A stretch of 64,000 nt of DNA from UBA1941 sp046329555 (GTDB taxonomy: Bacteria > Bacteroidota > Bacteroidia > Chitinophagales > LD1): contig JAXLUK010000002.1 of assembly GCA_046329555.1 (NCBI GenBank), positions 744,001 to 808,000 on the forward strand. Direction: 5' to 3'. How positions within the stretch are numbered: the stretch's first letter is position 1; each line of letters starts with the position of its first letter. Below are positions 44,871 to 53,732 of this stretch, in pieces. The notes beneath the pieces were generated by a model. The model was given only the letters and a program-made list of their open reading frames with translations, was not told the DNA's origin and ran no database searches. Made by a program: the position numbers and the translations under genes.

Positions 44871-45857
44871 ATGAACACTAAAATTTTACTTATCACCAAC
44901 TTCCTATTGTCTGGGCTTTTATCAAACGCACAAACACAATGCCCAAATTATTCAACTAACGAATCAGGTAAGCCGGTTAAAATTGTGGTATATACCAAGT
45001 TGAACTCCTGCTTCGTGTTAAACAATGAATCAGGACAAGTAAATCCGCAACCGTCGCGCATGGTTACCTTTTACATGGATTATGGTGTTACTACGGTAAC
45101 ACTCACATCTGGCGACTCAATCAATCTGGATAAAAAAATAATGATCACCAATACCAACTTAAAAGGCGCGGTATATGAATTGGCTAAAGACGACAAGAAG
45201 AACCAATTTACACTGAAGTCAAAACCATTTCAGGCTACCACTAATGTCGACATTGGCGAGCAGGTAAGAAAAGACATGGAAGAAATGGAAAAAAGAAGGG
45301 AAGCTGAAGATCGGGAATGGAAAGAAAAATTAGATCGTCAAAAAGCGGAACGCGAAACGCAAAGAGAAGAAGAAAAGAAAGCGAAAGAAGCCAGGGAGGC
45401 TCAAATAGCAGAACAAAAAAAGGCGCAAGCCCCGGCAGAAACGCCTTCCCAAAACACCAACACGCAACCTGAATCAGGAGCCCCAAAAGTCACCGCTAGT
45501 GCTACGCCATCAGGTTATCCGTACACTTTCAAATTCTATTACAATGGAAAGCCTATTGCCAACCAAAAATTTATTGTGAAAACCGATGATAGTAAACACG
45601 ATGTTATCATGCAGGGCACTACCAACACCGCCGGTGAAACAGTGATGTACACCAATTACAATGCTGGCACTTATGATGTTGAAATATTTATGGAGCACGG
45701 TGGCGTACTCACAAAACCTACCAGCTATAAACTTACGTTGGCCGATGGACGAACAGTGCTTACTTACGATTACAAGAAGCTGATTGACTTTATGACTGAG
45801 AAAAGTGGCAATAGAAGTGCTGAAGAGAAATACTACGGCTTAGATTTGATCAAGTAA
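44871..45857 (+). CDS. Secreted coiled-coil protein with a CarboxypepD_reg-like C-terminus
   Basis: 328 residues. Signal peptide MNTKILLITNFLLSGLLSNA, a beta-rich part (25-120), a highly charged coiled coil (about 125-190; runs of E/K/R such as KDMEEMEKRREAEDREWKEK), then a Ser/Pro-rich linker and a beta-sandwich (about 215-310; FKFYYNGKPIANQKFIVKTD). No known family. It stands alone on the plus strand, 199 bp after lhgO. Confidence 0.6.
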   Translation: MNTKILLITNFLLSGLLSNAQTQCPNYSTNESGKPVKIVVYTKLNSCFVLNNESGQVNPQPSRMVTFYMDYGVTTVTLTSGDSINLDKKIMITNTNLKGAVYELAKDDKKNQFTLKSKPFQATTNVDIGEQVRKDMEEMEKRREAEDREWKEKLDRQKAERETQREEEKKAKEAREAQIAEQKKAQAPAETPSQNTNTQPESGAPKVTASATPSGYPYTFKFYYNGKPIANQKFIVKTDDSKHDVIMQGTTNTAGETVMYTNYNAGTYDVEIFMEHGGVLTKPTSYKLTLADGRTVLTYDYKKLIDFMTEKSGNRSAEEKYYGLDLIK

Positions 45858-46221
45858 TCTATCCAGGCTCGCACCAAGGCGCTGTGCGCTAATTCTTCAT
45901 GATGCTTTTCTTGCTGCACCTGGCCTCAACAGAAATAATACCAGCAGCGGTGCACCGTGTAGCGTCACAAACTAAAGTGGCTTCAAAATTTGTGATGACC
46001 GTTTAATCGCATCACCAAAAAGGTTAATCATGATGGCGGCTGCCTTCGCTGCGCTGCGGCACCGTGCTGCTACAGGGTACGCTGCGCTTCCGCCCGCCAG
46101 CCGAAGGCGTGGCGGGCCGCTCGCTACGCTCGCGCCTTACGCATCACTGCCGCGCGCTGAGGAAATTCCTCTTGTTCGCTACAATTGCCCCGCTACTAAC
46201 AAAGCGCTGTAATCCCGGTAA
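45858..46221. repeat. Intergenic region with a G+C-rich palindromic patch
   Basis: From about 46030 to 46200 there are nested hairpins (e.g. CCCGCCA-GCCGAAGGC-TGGCGGG around 46097-46120) and iterated CGCTGCG/CGCTACG motifs. The ATGATGGCGGC start is shared with the flanks of the element at 48280. The short ORF here is a composition artefact. Confidence 0.5.
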
Positions 46222-46896
46222 TTAATCCTTTTTTAAAACGCAATAACCGCTTAAACCTGGTTTGAAATAATCAAATTGAAAAACATAAACCTTCGCCTTG
46301 CCGGCTTGCTGATTGATAGCCAGCGAAGCATTGTCTTGCTTTAAACCCTTGCTATCAAATGCGGTGAGCGTTAACTTTCCGTCAAACTCTTTTTTAAACT
46401 CTAAAAACAAACCAAAACTGATTTTAGCCGAGTCCGTAATTTCTTCCGCCCTGCCAACGGTTATTCCCGCCTTGTCTATTGACTCATCGGTGAAAACCGT
46501 TGTCTTTCCCGCTGTTTCATCCAAACCCGTTGCGGCCGCTTTAACGCCCTTGCCAACAATTTTCGCGCCTTTATTAGCTAGCTTGGCAATAGCATCGTCA
46601 TCTAAAGTTGCTTCCAAACCTTGTGCGGTACCAGAAACTGTATTGCCCCAGGTCTTGCCTAAATTCTCTGCCTTTTTCTTGGTCTCCGCCTGAAACTCCT
46701 CCGAGCCCATGTAGTTAATACTCTCTTTCACATACGTGTAAACCGAAACAACAGAAAGCATGCTGAAAACCACAAACGCAACAAGCGCACTAATCCAAAG
46801 CTTCTTGTTATTCTTTATCAAACCGCCAATGGTAAGGCCTAAAGCAATCAGCGTCATTAATCCGACAAATATCACCAATAGCAAATAGAGTAACAT
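46222..46896 (-). CDS. Membrane-anchored protein of unknown function
   Basis: 224 residues. Two N-terminal TM helices (about 2-26 LLYLLLVIFVGLMTLIALGL and 33-55 LWISALVAFVVFSMLSVVSV) are followed by a soluble part: a helical Ala/Lys/Gly-rich segment (65-130) and a beta-rich end (FGLFLEFKKEFDGKLTLTAF, VYVFQFDYFKPGLSGYCVL). No family recognised. Isolated gene. Confidence 0.6.
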   Translation of the reverse strand: MLLYLLLVIFVGLMTLIALGLTIGGLIKNNKKLWISALVAFVVFSMLSVVSVYTYVKESINYMGSEEFQAETKKKAENLGKTWGNTVSGTAQGLEATLDDDAIAKLANKGAKIVGKGVKAAATGLDETAGKTTVFTDESIDKAGITVGRAEEITDSAKISFGLFLEFKKEFDGKLTLTAFDSKGLKQDNASLAINQQAGKAKVYVFQFDYFKPGLSGYCVLKKD

Positions 46897-47365
46897 GTAA
46901 TGCAGTTTTTGTTTTTAATTTTTAGAGCGCGCCGGAAACAACTTCCTTCGTGCTAATCTACCAGAAAAAACCATTGTTTGATGCGGAAAGCAAATGAACA
47001 TAATGGTTTTGGAAAGGATAAAACTATATGTTGCGTACTTGCGCTGTTCACCAATCTCAATCAACGTCCCTCGCATTTTTTTCGCGCCACATGGTTAAAC
47101 TATCACGATGCGCGCGGCACTAATTGGGCTGCTATGGTTCAATTGTTATTCATGCGCAAAAGGGGAAGAAAGAGGACGCTGTTAACTGTCAGCGAGAAAT
47201 CGGTGGTATATGAAATTAAGTTCGGAACCACATGAAACACCACCAGAAAGGCAACCAGACCATAGTTTCGTCCCGATCTCGAAAAAGAATGACTCAGAGC
47301 AGCTAGTGAATAGCCGTAGCGGCTTGATTTTCAATCGCGACGCCGGTAGGATTAAAATTAACGAA
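46897..47365. other. Intergenic stretch, nothing recognised
   Basis: 470 bp of mixed composition. Short overlapping ORFs on both strands have no family signal and no good start. It may hold a decayed gene, but I cannot identify one. Confidence 0.4.
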
Positions 47366-47524
47366 CTACTGATTTTTGCGGAACGATAATTTTTGGCGCC
47401 ATTTGGCGATTTTGCTTTTATCAACCAGGCCAAAATACGCCAGCGCAAACAACAATAGCCACAACAATCCTTTCACCAGAAAAAACAAAAAGCCGGCCAT
47501 GCCGATATCAGTTAATAGTTTCAT
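47366..47524 (-). CDS. Small membrane protein downstream of heme oxygenase
   Basis: 52 residues from MKLLTDIGMAGFLFFLVKGL at 47524, 11 bp after the heme oxygenase stop. One long TM helix (about 9-32), then KSKIAKWRQKLSFRKNQ, a basic tail. The longer frame from 47554 overlaps the upstream gene. The spacing suggests one transcript with heme oxygenase; role unknown. Confidence 0.5.
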   Translation of the reverse strand: MKLLTDIGMAGFLFFLVKGLLWLLLFALAYFGLVDKSKIAKWRQKLSFRKNQ

Positions 47525-47535
47525 TGTTGATTCCA

Positions 47536-48063
47536 TTAAGCAGTAGCCAAACAAGCTTTTTCCAGCTCGTCAAAAATGGCGATATTAAAATCGAAACCCT
47601 TATTTACTTCATCGGCCCAGGCGTCTTGTTGTACGGCGCGAATAGCCTGCACCGCTTCCTGCATCTGTTCAAATTCGTACATCCGGCCCGTGGAAGGCAC
47701 CATTTTCTTCATCATTTGTCCGCCGTAGATCAAGGCCAGGTAGTTCAGGTACACATGCGGCAGAATAGTATCACGATTTAAGGTACTCAGGTATTGGGCG
47801 TATTGCTGCGTTGCCGGCAATACCGAACCGGCGTGGTGACCCTGTTCCACCAGTTCGCGGATATCTTGTTCTGTTGCGGCCACCCGGCACAAGGCAGGAT
47901 GCGGTACGCCCACCGCTTCAATAGCCGAAAAGATTTGATGTTGTTGGGTGAGGTACAAGGCGTATTGCGTCTTGGTTAACTGACCGCGGAACATACGCAC
48001 ATTAAACGGCATGCGTTCAGCCAGTTTGTGTTTTTCACTCGTAGCTTCTTTCAGTGGCGTCAT
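47536..48063 (-). CDS. Heme oxygenase (biliverdin-producing)
   Basis: 175 residues from MTPLKEATSEKHKLAE at 48063. The His of ATSEKHKLAE is the expected proximal heme ligand; HVYLNYLALIYGGQMMKKMV matches the distal helix with the Gly pair. Opens heme to biliverdin, iron and CO. Slightly short, normal for bacterial enzymes. A longer frame to 48108 lacks family support. Confidence 0.85.
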   Translation of the reverse strand: MTPLKEATSEKHKLAERMPFNVRMFRGQLTKTQYALYLTQQHQIFSAIEAVGVPHPALCRVAATEQDIRELVEQGHHAGSVLPATQQYAQYLSTLNRDTILPHVYLNYLALIYGGQMMKKMVPSTGRMYEFEQMQEAVQAIRAVQQDAWADEVNKGFDFNIAIFDELEKACLATA

Positions 48064-48239
48064 CGTAATTGTTTTCTGCAAATTTAGATTGATTCTAAAT
48101 AAAAACAATGATTTAACAAAATTGTTCGTCGGGAAGTTTTAAAACATTCATAAGCAATGCTTTACAACAAATTACCCGAAACGCGCAGCATCCAGACTAA
48201 CCCTTCGCTCACCATCCAGGCGGCCCCCCGCCCAATGGT

Positions 48240-48515
48240 CGAACATCGAATAGTCGAATAGTCGAACATCGCACCCAATAATGATGGCGCGCCGCTCGCG
48301 TAACACAGGTGGCAAGTGTTCTGCGAAGTGAGGGCTCGCGGCCGGGTTCTACGCTTCAATCTTTTTTGTAGCAGCAGCAATTGACTTACGATGTTTCCAA
48401 TACACTTTAGCCCACAACGCCTACCGTTCCAACATCGTAAGTCTTTCCCGATGCTGCTACAAAAAAGGATTTCCGCTTCGCCCCCTCGCGCTCGTGGCAA
48501 GTGAGCCACGGTGCG
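48240..48515. repeat. Dispersed inverted-repeat element, copy 1
   Basis: TCGAA-iterated flank (48240-48275), a G+C-rich stretch, then a palindrome with outer arms CTTTTTTGTAGCAGCA (48361-48376) / TGCTGCTACAAAAAAG (48452-48467) and inner arms GACTTACGAT (48383-48392) / ATCGTAAGTC (48434-48443). The tail to 48515 is repeated almost unchanged at 50134-50211. The two copies flank the Fic gene as direct repeats. Confidence 0.75.
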
Positions 48516-48825
48516 AAAAAATAAAGAGGCCCCCATTGAGTTAGTTGCTTTGCGCTGAAACAGGCGGCAAGGAATAATAATGAACGAGGTCTGCAGACCG
48601 GCATTTCCGTTTTAGCGAGATTGAAAATGCCAGGTATCGGAGATTTGGGATAGAATAAAGTCCGCGATAAAAGCTCTGGTAAAATGGCTTTTTACTATTG
48701 TTATTTCCTTTAAATAAACTTAAAAACTAATGAATTTGTATATAAGTTAACTCGCAAAAATTATATCATATTACGTTGTATTACAATTATTTATGAAATT
48801 AGGTGGCACTTGCTTATGTCTAATT
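48516..48825. other. A+T-rich gap upstream of the Fic gene
   Basis: No gene. Contains a perfect 12-bp palindrome GGTCTGCAGACC at 48588-48599 and, from about 48660, very A+T-rich sequence that should hold the promoter of the Fic gene. Confidence 0.45.
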
Positions 48826-48897
48826 TGTCTGTATATTTGTCTTCTTTTTTGTCTAAAGTAATGTCTAAATAATTGTCCGTAAAGATGTCTAAAGAAT
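48826..48897 (+). repeat. Six 12-nt tandem units TGTCTAAA-N4 over the Fic start codon
   Basis: TGTC(T/C) starts at 48826, 48838, 48850, 48862, 48874 and 48886, exactly 12 nt apart. In the Fic frame they read (L/M)S-x-x four times and include an in-frame TAA in the fourth unit (48868-48870 area), so translation must begin after it, at 48873 (TTG) or 48885 (ATG). Confidence 0.7.
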
Positions 48898-50066
48898 TGC
48901 AAAGGGAGTATCCCCACCTCTTGTTCCGCAGACACTGGGATTTGTCTGTGAGGGCACTTCACCTGCTTGGTCAGTGCGAAGCGTACGTAAAGGCAATAAA
49001 CAATACCCCGATACTCCCGCATCATTATAGTGAGTTGATGAATATAGCGTTGATGAAAGGCGCACAAGCAACAACCGCTATTGAAGGCAATACTTTGTCA
49101 GATGAAGAGATTCAGAAGATAATGGATAATCAAAAATTGCCGCCAAGCAAAGAGTATCAGGAAATTGAAGTAAAAAACATCCTTAATGCTTTCAATGAAT
49201 TGCTGACAGAACTTTTAAGCGGAGCAGATGGTCATTTTGTTTCCAAAGAGCTGTTACTGCGATTTCACAAGTTAGTGGGGCAGAACCTGGGCGAGCATTT
49301 TGCAGCTATTCCGGGTCAACTTAGAACCGCTGATGTTATTGTTGGCAGGTATCGCTGTCCCGACTACAGGGATGTTCCTGTTTTGTTGGATCGCCTATGC
49401 CATTGGCTGCGAAACGAATTTAAATATGGTCAGACGGAGCAGCCATTTAGTGAAGTAGTCATACAGGCCATTGTTACCCATGTTTACATAGAATGGATAC
49501 ACCCATTTGGAGATGGTAATGGACGCACCGGCAGATTAGTGGAGTATTATATACTACTTCGGGGAGGGAATCCCGACATTGCCTCTCACATTTTGTCTAA
49601 CTATTACAACCTTACACGAACCGAGTATTATCGTCAGATTGAAAAGGCAACTGAAAAAAGAAGTCTGTCAGAATTTATTGAATATGCTTTGCTCGGGTTT
49701 AGAGATGGCTTAGTTCAAACATTAGAGGTTATTCAACGCAGCCAGTTCGAAAACACCTGGCAGAAATTAATCTATGACAAGTTTGATGCAATCCGCGACA
49801 ATACCCGGGAAGACACCTTTAAACGCCAACGGACGCTTGCCTTAGAATTGCCTTTTGATACGGAATTCACTGCTGCTAAAGTCCCGTTAATGACGATTCG
49901 TTTGGCCCGCACCTACTCAAATGTAGTTGAAAAGACGATTCAACGAGATATTGAAAAATTATTGGAGTTAGCGTTGGTCAAAAAGTCGGCGAATGGGTTT
50001 GTTGCCAATATTGACTCGTTGAGAAGTATGATTGCAAAACGCAGACGGGCAAACAATGTCGCCTAA
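48885..50066 (+). CDS. Fic family protein
   Basis: 393 residues from the ATG at 48885; a TTG at 48873 adds four. Fic core (about 110-245): GAQATTAIEGNTLSDEEI at the N-side with an inhibitory-helix-like (S/T)xxxE(G)N pattern, and EWIHPFGDGNGRTGRLVEY with the full HPFx(D/E)GNGR motif, so AMP-transfer activity should be intact. A C-terminal winged-helix part (about 330-393; TYSNVVEKTIQRDIEKLLEL) resembles the HTH of Fic/DOC regulators. The N-terminal GAQATTAIEGN segment fits class II Fic proteins (inhibitory motif inside the same protein). It lies between two copies of the inverted-repeat element. Confidence 0.93.
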   Translation: MSKELQREYPHLLFRRHWDLSVRALHLLGQCEAYVKAINNTPILPHHYSELMNIALMKGAQATTAIEGNTLSDEEIQKIMDNQKLPPSKEYQEIEVKNILNAFNELLTELLSGADGHFVSKELLLRFHKLVGQNLGEHFAAIPGQLRTADVIVGRYRCPDYRDVPVLLDRLCHWLRNEFKYGQTEQPFSEVVIQAIVTHVYIEWIHPFGDGNGRTGRLVEYYILLRGGNPDIASHILSNYYNLTRTEYYRQIEKATEKRSLSEFIEYALLGFRDGLVQTLEVIQRSQFENTWQKLIYDKFDAIRDNTREDTFKRQRTLALELPFDTEFTAAKVPLMTIRLARTYSNVVEKTIQRDIEKLLELALVKKSANGFVANIDSLRSMIAKRRRANNVA

Positions 50067-50078
50067 CGGGAAACGCAT

Positions 50079-50211
50079 GACTTACGATATTTCCAACACG
50101 AATGAGCCCAATATACCTCCCTTTCCGATATCGTAAGTCTTTACTGATGCTGCTACAAAAAAGGATTTCCGCTTCGCCCCCTCGCGCTCGTGGCAAGTGA
50201 GCCATGGTGCG
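50079..50211. repeat. Dispersed inverted-repeat element, copy 2
   Basis: Inner arms GACTTACGAT (50079-50088) / ATCGTAAGTC (50130-50139). Right outer arm TGCTGCTACAAAAAAG (50148-50163) and tail to 50211 match copy 1. The left outer arm is missing, replaced by the end of the Fic gene 13 bp before. The rest of the gap to 50284 shows nothing else. Confidence 0.75.
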
Positions 50212-50284
50212 CCCTATATGAGGCGACCAGCAGATCTGTAATTAGTTTTTTCCGGGGCTAGTAAGGGCAGACGGGGCCGGCAAA

Positions 50285-51892
50285 TTATCTGATTTTATTT
50301 TTCATTAGTTCGGTCAAACTGGTTGTAAATGGAAATGCAGACGCTCTGCCAGACAAGTAGTTTGATAGATTTCTAAAATCCCACCGTACATTTTCAAATT
50401 CCGGGTCAGTTATTCGTTCTATTTCGATAACGAGATAATTTTCCTGCATTGCTTCTTTTGGCTTTGGGTACTTCCTTTTTATCATGTTCTCCCTTGAATA
50501 AACTTTTGGTCCTCTGCTTACAATTTTCCATAAGTCACCAGACGCTGTATCTCCCGTTGTATGAAGCAATAAGAATTTTGAACTAACCGTTTCTTTGTCG
50601 AGTATGAGCGAACCAGTACCCGAACCCATTCTAAAATTATAGAGGCCAGTTTGTTGAATCCAGTCGTATTGTTCCTTTGAGTGGTAATATCCCACTAACA
50701 CATAGGTGTCGTCTGGTATTAAGTCTCTGTTGGTGTTGAATGGTTCCGGTAAAGGCTCTTTTACCACCTGATCTGATTCGGGTGGTTTTCTATAGATGTC
50801 GAATGTTCTGAACGCTATTTTCTCTCGTTGTGAAGCACGGTTTATGAAGTGTTCAATTATTTCAAGAATAAATGCTTTAAGTTCTCCAATTCCACTTTCA
50901 GTTTTCGACGGTTTTACCGGGAAAGCTCCAAGTCCGGGAATAATTTCGTGAAACCCCTTTTGGTTGATCGATTTGTCACCAGGATACAAAACATAAGCAC
51001 CGCCCGTTCTTCTTATCGCATCTTTATAGGCGTGCATCTTCAGCAGGTCTGCATTTTTATAAACCCCTTTTCTGTTTTCTTCCTTTTCCCTGGCCGGGTC
51101 GTTTTCCGTAACCTGTTCCAGGAAATCTGTCAGGTTAGCGATTTTATATTTCGCATCAAAATGCACATGAACAATCAATTCCTGCGTTTCCGCTTCAGGT
51201 TCTGAAATGCCGTATGGCCAGAACGAAAGCGTATAATCAGGACGCATGGTGGTTGTCCAGCTACCTGAATCCGGATAGGACTTCTTTCCGCTGAAGGAAC
51301 GATTGTAGTTGAAACGTACATTCAGTTTTCTGCTTACTGATTCATAAACACCCTTCAGCGCCATGAATTGTCCTTGCTTTAACTGGAGATTCAGGCCATC
51401 AGTTGTTTCCTGTATTAAATCTGAAACGTCTTTGGGTTCCATGTTAAATATGGCTTGAAACAGGTCGAGTAGTTGGAAGAAGATCCAGTATTCATACAAG
51501 GTGGCAATATCTTTCTTCCCGCCGCTGTAAATGTCGTCTCCGCCTTTCCAGATAAGTTTTGCCGCCAGGTCAAACATCAGCCATACACGCAGCACTTCAC
51601 GGTACCCCTCTTTACGCTGTAAAACCGGACTATTTAACTTTAAGGTAGTTGGTCTTGAAATGTCTTTGAACACAGCGTGGTGCAGCTGACTTTCGAGTTC
51701 CCGGATCATCAGGCCTGATTCGGCTTCCATCTTTTTATGGCCGAATTCTTTAGCCTTGTTGTTTATATCTGTACAAAACTTGAGAAAGTTTTCAAGTGCA
51801 TTAAACTTAAGTAATGCTTCCATGTAAGACTTTGCGAAATCGGTGATTTCGCTATCATGTATCACACCTGACCAAAACGTTTTTGCTGACAT
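50285..51892 (-). CDS. DUF2357/PD-(D/E)XK nuclease-domain protein, N-terminally truncated
   Basis: 535 residues. SPVLQRKEGYREVLRVWLMF and LYEYWIFFQLLDLF are the DUF2357-nuclease block. The nuclease site is seen as MRPDYTLSFWP (Asp) and VHFDAKYKI (D-x-K). These proteins normally are about 750-850 residues and work with a McrB-like AAA+ GTPase encoded just upstream. Here neither the N-terminal half nor the ATPase gene exists. In-frame codons for LGVDEYVP precede the ATG at 51892 back to a TAA, which looks like the residue of the lost N-terminal part. The C-terminal part adds an unrecognised domain (TYVLVGYYHSKEQYDWIQQT, WKIVSRGPKVYSRENM), EVE/YTH-like in feel. Probably a disabled defence protein. 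Confidence 0.7.
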   Translation of the reverse strand: MSAKTFWSGVIHDSEITDFAKSYMEALLKFNALENFLKFCTDINNKAKEFGHKKMEAESGLMIRELESQLHHAVFKDISRPTTLKLNSPVLQRKEGYREVLRVWLMFDLAAKLIWKGGDDIYSGGKKDIATLYEYWIFFQLLDLFQAIFNMEPKDVSDLIQETTDGLNLQLKQGQFMALKGVYESVSRKLNVRFNYNRSFSGKKSYPDSGSWTTTMRPDYTLSFWPYGISEPEAETQELIVHVHFDAKYKIANLTDFLEQVTENDPAREKEENRKGVYKNADLLKMHAYKDAIRRTGGAYVLYPGDKSINQKGFHEIIPGLGAFPVKPSKTESGIGELKAFILEIIEHFINRASQREKIAFRTFDIYRKPPESDQVVKEPLPEPFNTNRDLIPDDTYVLVGYYHSKEQYDWIQQTGLYNFRMGSGTGSLILDKETVSSKFLLLHTTGDTASGDLWKIVSRGPKVYSRENMIKRKYPKPKEAMQENYLVIEIERITDPEFENVRWDFRNLSNYLSGRASAFPFTTSLTELMKNKIR

Positions 51893-52054
51893 AGGTACAT
51901 ATTCATCTACACCTAGTTAAGGTTCGTAAAATAGGTGTAGCCAAAAGGAAGCCCTTCGGTTAAAAATTGTAGCTGAGTACTAGAGAGAGGCGTATTTTCT
52001 TCTAAAAAAATGGTTGGTCGCGCCATTTTTTCGATTCAATCTTCATAAAGAGAT

Positions 52055-52330
52055 TTAACCGGATTCTGGCTGGCATTCTTCTACGTCCATCATGGTATGC
52101 AGCTTATCGGTTCCTTTATATCGGCGGAAATGCACCCAGTTAAACACCAAAAGACACAGATCATTGGTGGTGGCATCCATAATATGAATCGCGCGCTTGG
52201 GTAACAAGCTTTTAGTGGTTTAAATCCTTGCGGTGCAGTCCATTTTCTACGTGCTTCTGCCGAAGGGGCAATTGTGCAAATACGTTGAGCATAGGGAATG
52301 ACGCAGGCTGGAAACCGCAATTTCTTTCCA
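52055..52330 (-). pseudogene. IS4-family transposase remnant
   Basis: Minus strand, codons from 52180 to the stop at 52055 read MDATTNDLCLLVFNWVHFRR and YKGTDKLHTMMDVEE, the pattern of IS4-type DDE transposases (D-S/A-T ... FxWAxFR ... KGxxKLHT; the first Asp is kept). Upstream codons to about 52330 are broken by stops. No terminal repeats recognised. It sits in the 51893-52487 gap, the likely agent of the truncation of the nuclease gene next to it. Confidence 0.6.
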
Positions 52331-52487
52331 CAAAGACTGCTAACGAAAACTGCGATGGCATTTGATTCTGGCCATGGCGCGGAGGTGACGTACCATGCGT
52401 GCTGGGATGATAATTTTTTAGGGTTCAGATTCTTGTAGATTCTAATTTTAGTTTTATTTTCGTAACCATTGTATAAGGTTAAACAAT

Positions 52488-53732
52488 GTGGTTATGAAAG
52501 AATATTTATCGTTGTCGGAAGCCGCAGAACTTATTGGCAAAAGCAAAGAAACACTTAGGCGCTGGGACAGAGAGGGAAAGCTCTCTGCTGTTCGTGAGCC
52601 CTTAAGTAATTACCGTGTTTATAGGCGCGACCAGGTGGAAACCTTATTCGCTAATTTCATAAATCACGGTTTGAAGGATACTATTTCCAATGTTGTAGAA
52701 CCCCAAAACGAATATACCGTGTTAGAACTTTTTGCAGGTGCCGGGGGCTTGGCCGTTGGTTTGGAAAAGGCTGGGTTAAAATGTGTAGCATTAAATGAAA
52801 TTGACAAATGGGCCTGTCAAACCTTGAGAAAAAATCGCCCAAACTGGAAAGTTCTTGAAGGTGATATTAAAAACTTTGATTTTACTGTATACCACAACTC
52901 AGTGGATGTTGTAACTGGAGGTTTTCCTTGTCAAGCGTTTAGTTACGCCGGTAAAAAACTAGGTCTCGCAGATGCTAGAGGCACTTTGTTTTATGAATTT
53001 GCACGAGTTGTTAAAGAGGTTAACCCGTCAATTTGTATAGGAGAGAATGTGCGAGGTTTATTAACTCACGATAATGGAAAAACTTTACAAGGAATGATTT
53101 CAATCCTAGATGAAATCGGTTATAAAGTTGTTCCAGTGCAAGTACTAAAAGCAATCCACTACAGAGTTCCACAAAAACGCGAACGTTTAATTTTAGTCGG
53201 TATTCGAAAAGACATAGATTTGAAATTCGAATATCCTAAACCACATAAGAAAATCTACAATTTAAAAGATGCTCTTAAAAAGGGTGAACTTTTCGACACA
53301 AATGTCCCCAAGTCTCCAGGGGCAAAGTATCCACTGAGTAAGAAATCAGTACTAGATTTAGTTCCACAAAAAGGCTACTGGCGAGATTTGCCATTAGAAA
53401 TTCAAAAAGAGTTTATGGGTGGTAGTTTTTATTTAGGTGGAGGAAAAACAGGGATTGCCAGACGAATAGGCTGGGATGAACCGTGCTTAACGCTAACTTG
53501 TAGTCCGGCACAGAAACAAACGGAAAGATGTCATCCAGATGAAACTCGGCCATTTACAGTTCGTGAATATGCTCGCATCCAAACTTTTCCGGACGATTGG
53601 TGTTTTGAAGGTTCTCTAGCTCAACAGTATAAACAAATTGGAAACGCCGTTCCCGTTAACTTGGGAACTGAGGTGGGTTACTCCATCATAAAATTTTTGA
53701 ATAGTTATTACAATTTGTCAAAGCCTAAATAA
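52488..53732 (+). CDS. C5-cytosine DNA methyltransferase with N-terminal HTH
   Basis: 414 residues. The N-terminal 60 residues are a MerR/excisionase-type HTH (YLSLSEAAELIGKSKETLRR, WDREGKLSAVREPLSNYRVY). Methylase motifs: I LELFAGAGGLAVGLEKAG, IV GGFPCQAFSYAGKKLGL, VI ENVRGLL, VIII PQKRERLILVGIRK, X QIGNAVPVNLG. Protects DNA against the Eco47II-like enzyme encoded convergently; by analogy the site is GGWCC/GGNCC type. The HTH probably binds its own promoter and controls RM expression. An ATG at 52494 is an alternative start. The last 25 bp overlap the end of the restriction gene. Confidence 0.93.
   Translation: MVMKEYLSLSEAAELIGKSKETLRRWDREGKLSAVREPLSNYRVYRRDQVETLFANFINHGLKDTISNVVEPQNEYTVLELFAGAGGLAVGLEKAGLKCVALNEIDKWACQTLRKNRPNWKVLEGDIKNFDFTVYHNSVDVVTGGFPCQAFSYAGKKLGLADARGTLFYEFARVVKEVNPSICIGENVRGLLTHDNGKTLQGMISILDEIGYKVVPVQVLKAIHYRVPQKRERLILVGIRKDIDLKFEYPKPHKKIYNLKDALKKGELFDTNVPKSPGAKYPLSKKSVLDLVPQKGYWRDLPLEIQKEFMGGSFYLGGGKTGIARRIGWDEPCLTLTCSPAQKQTERCHPDETRPFTVREYARIQTFPDDWCFEGSLAQQYKQIGNAVPVNLGTEVGYSIIKFLNSYYNLSKPK

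Noticed and set aside
46030..46212. 60-residue ORF upstream of 46222
   Set aside because: Composition-driven reading of a palindromic G+C-rich patch; no start context.
46978..47235. 85-residue ORF in the 46.9-47.4 kb gap
   Set aside because: No recognisable domain, no promoter or neighbour support; I could not show it to be a gene or a definite remnant.
48162..48604. Reverse ORFs across inverted-repeat copy 1
   Set aside because: A nearly identical peptide is read from copy 2 (49978-50205); element artefact.
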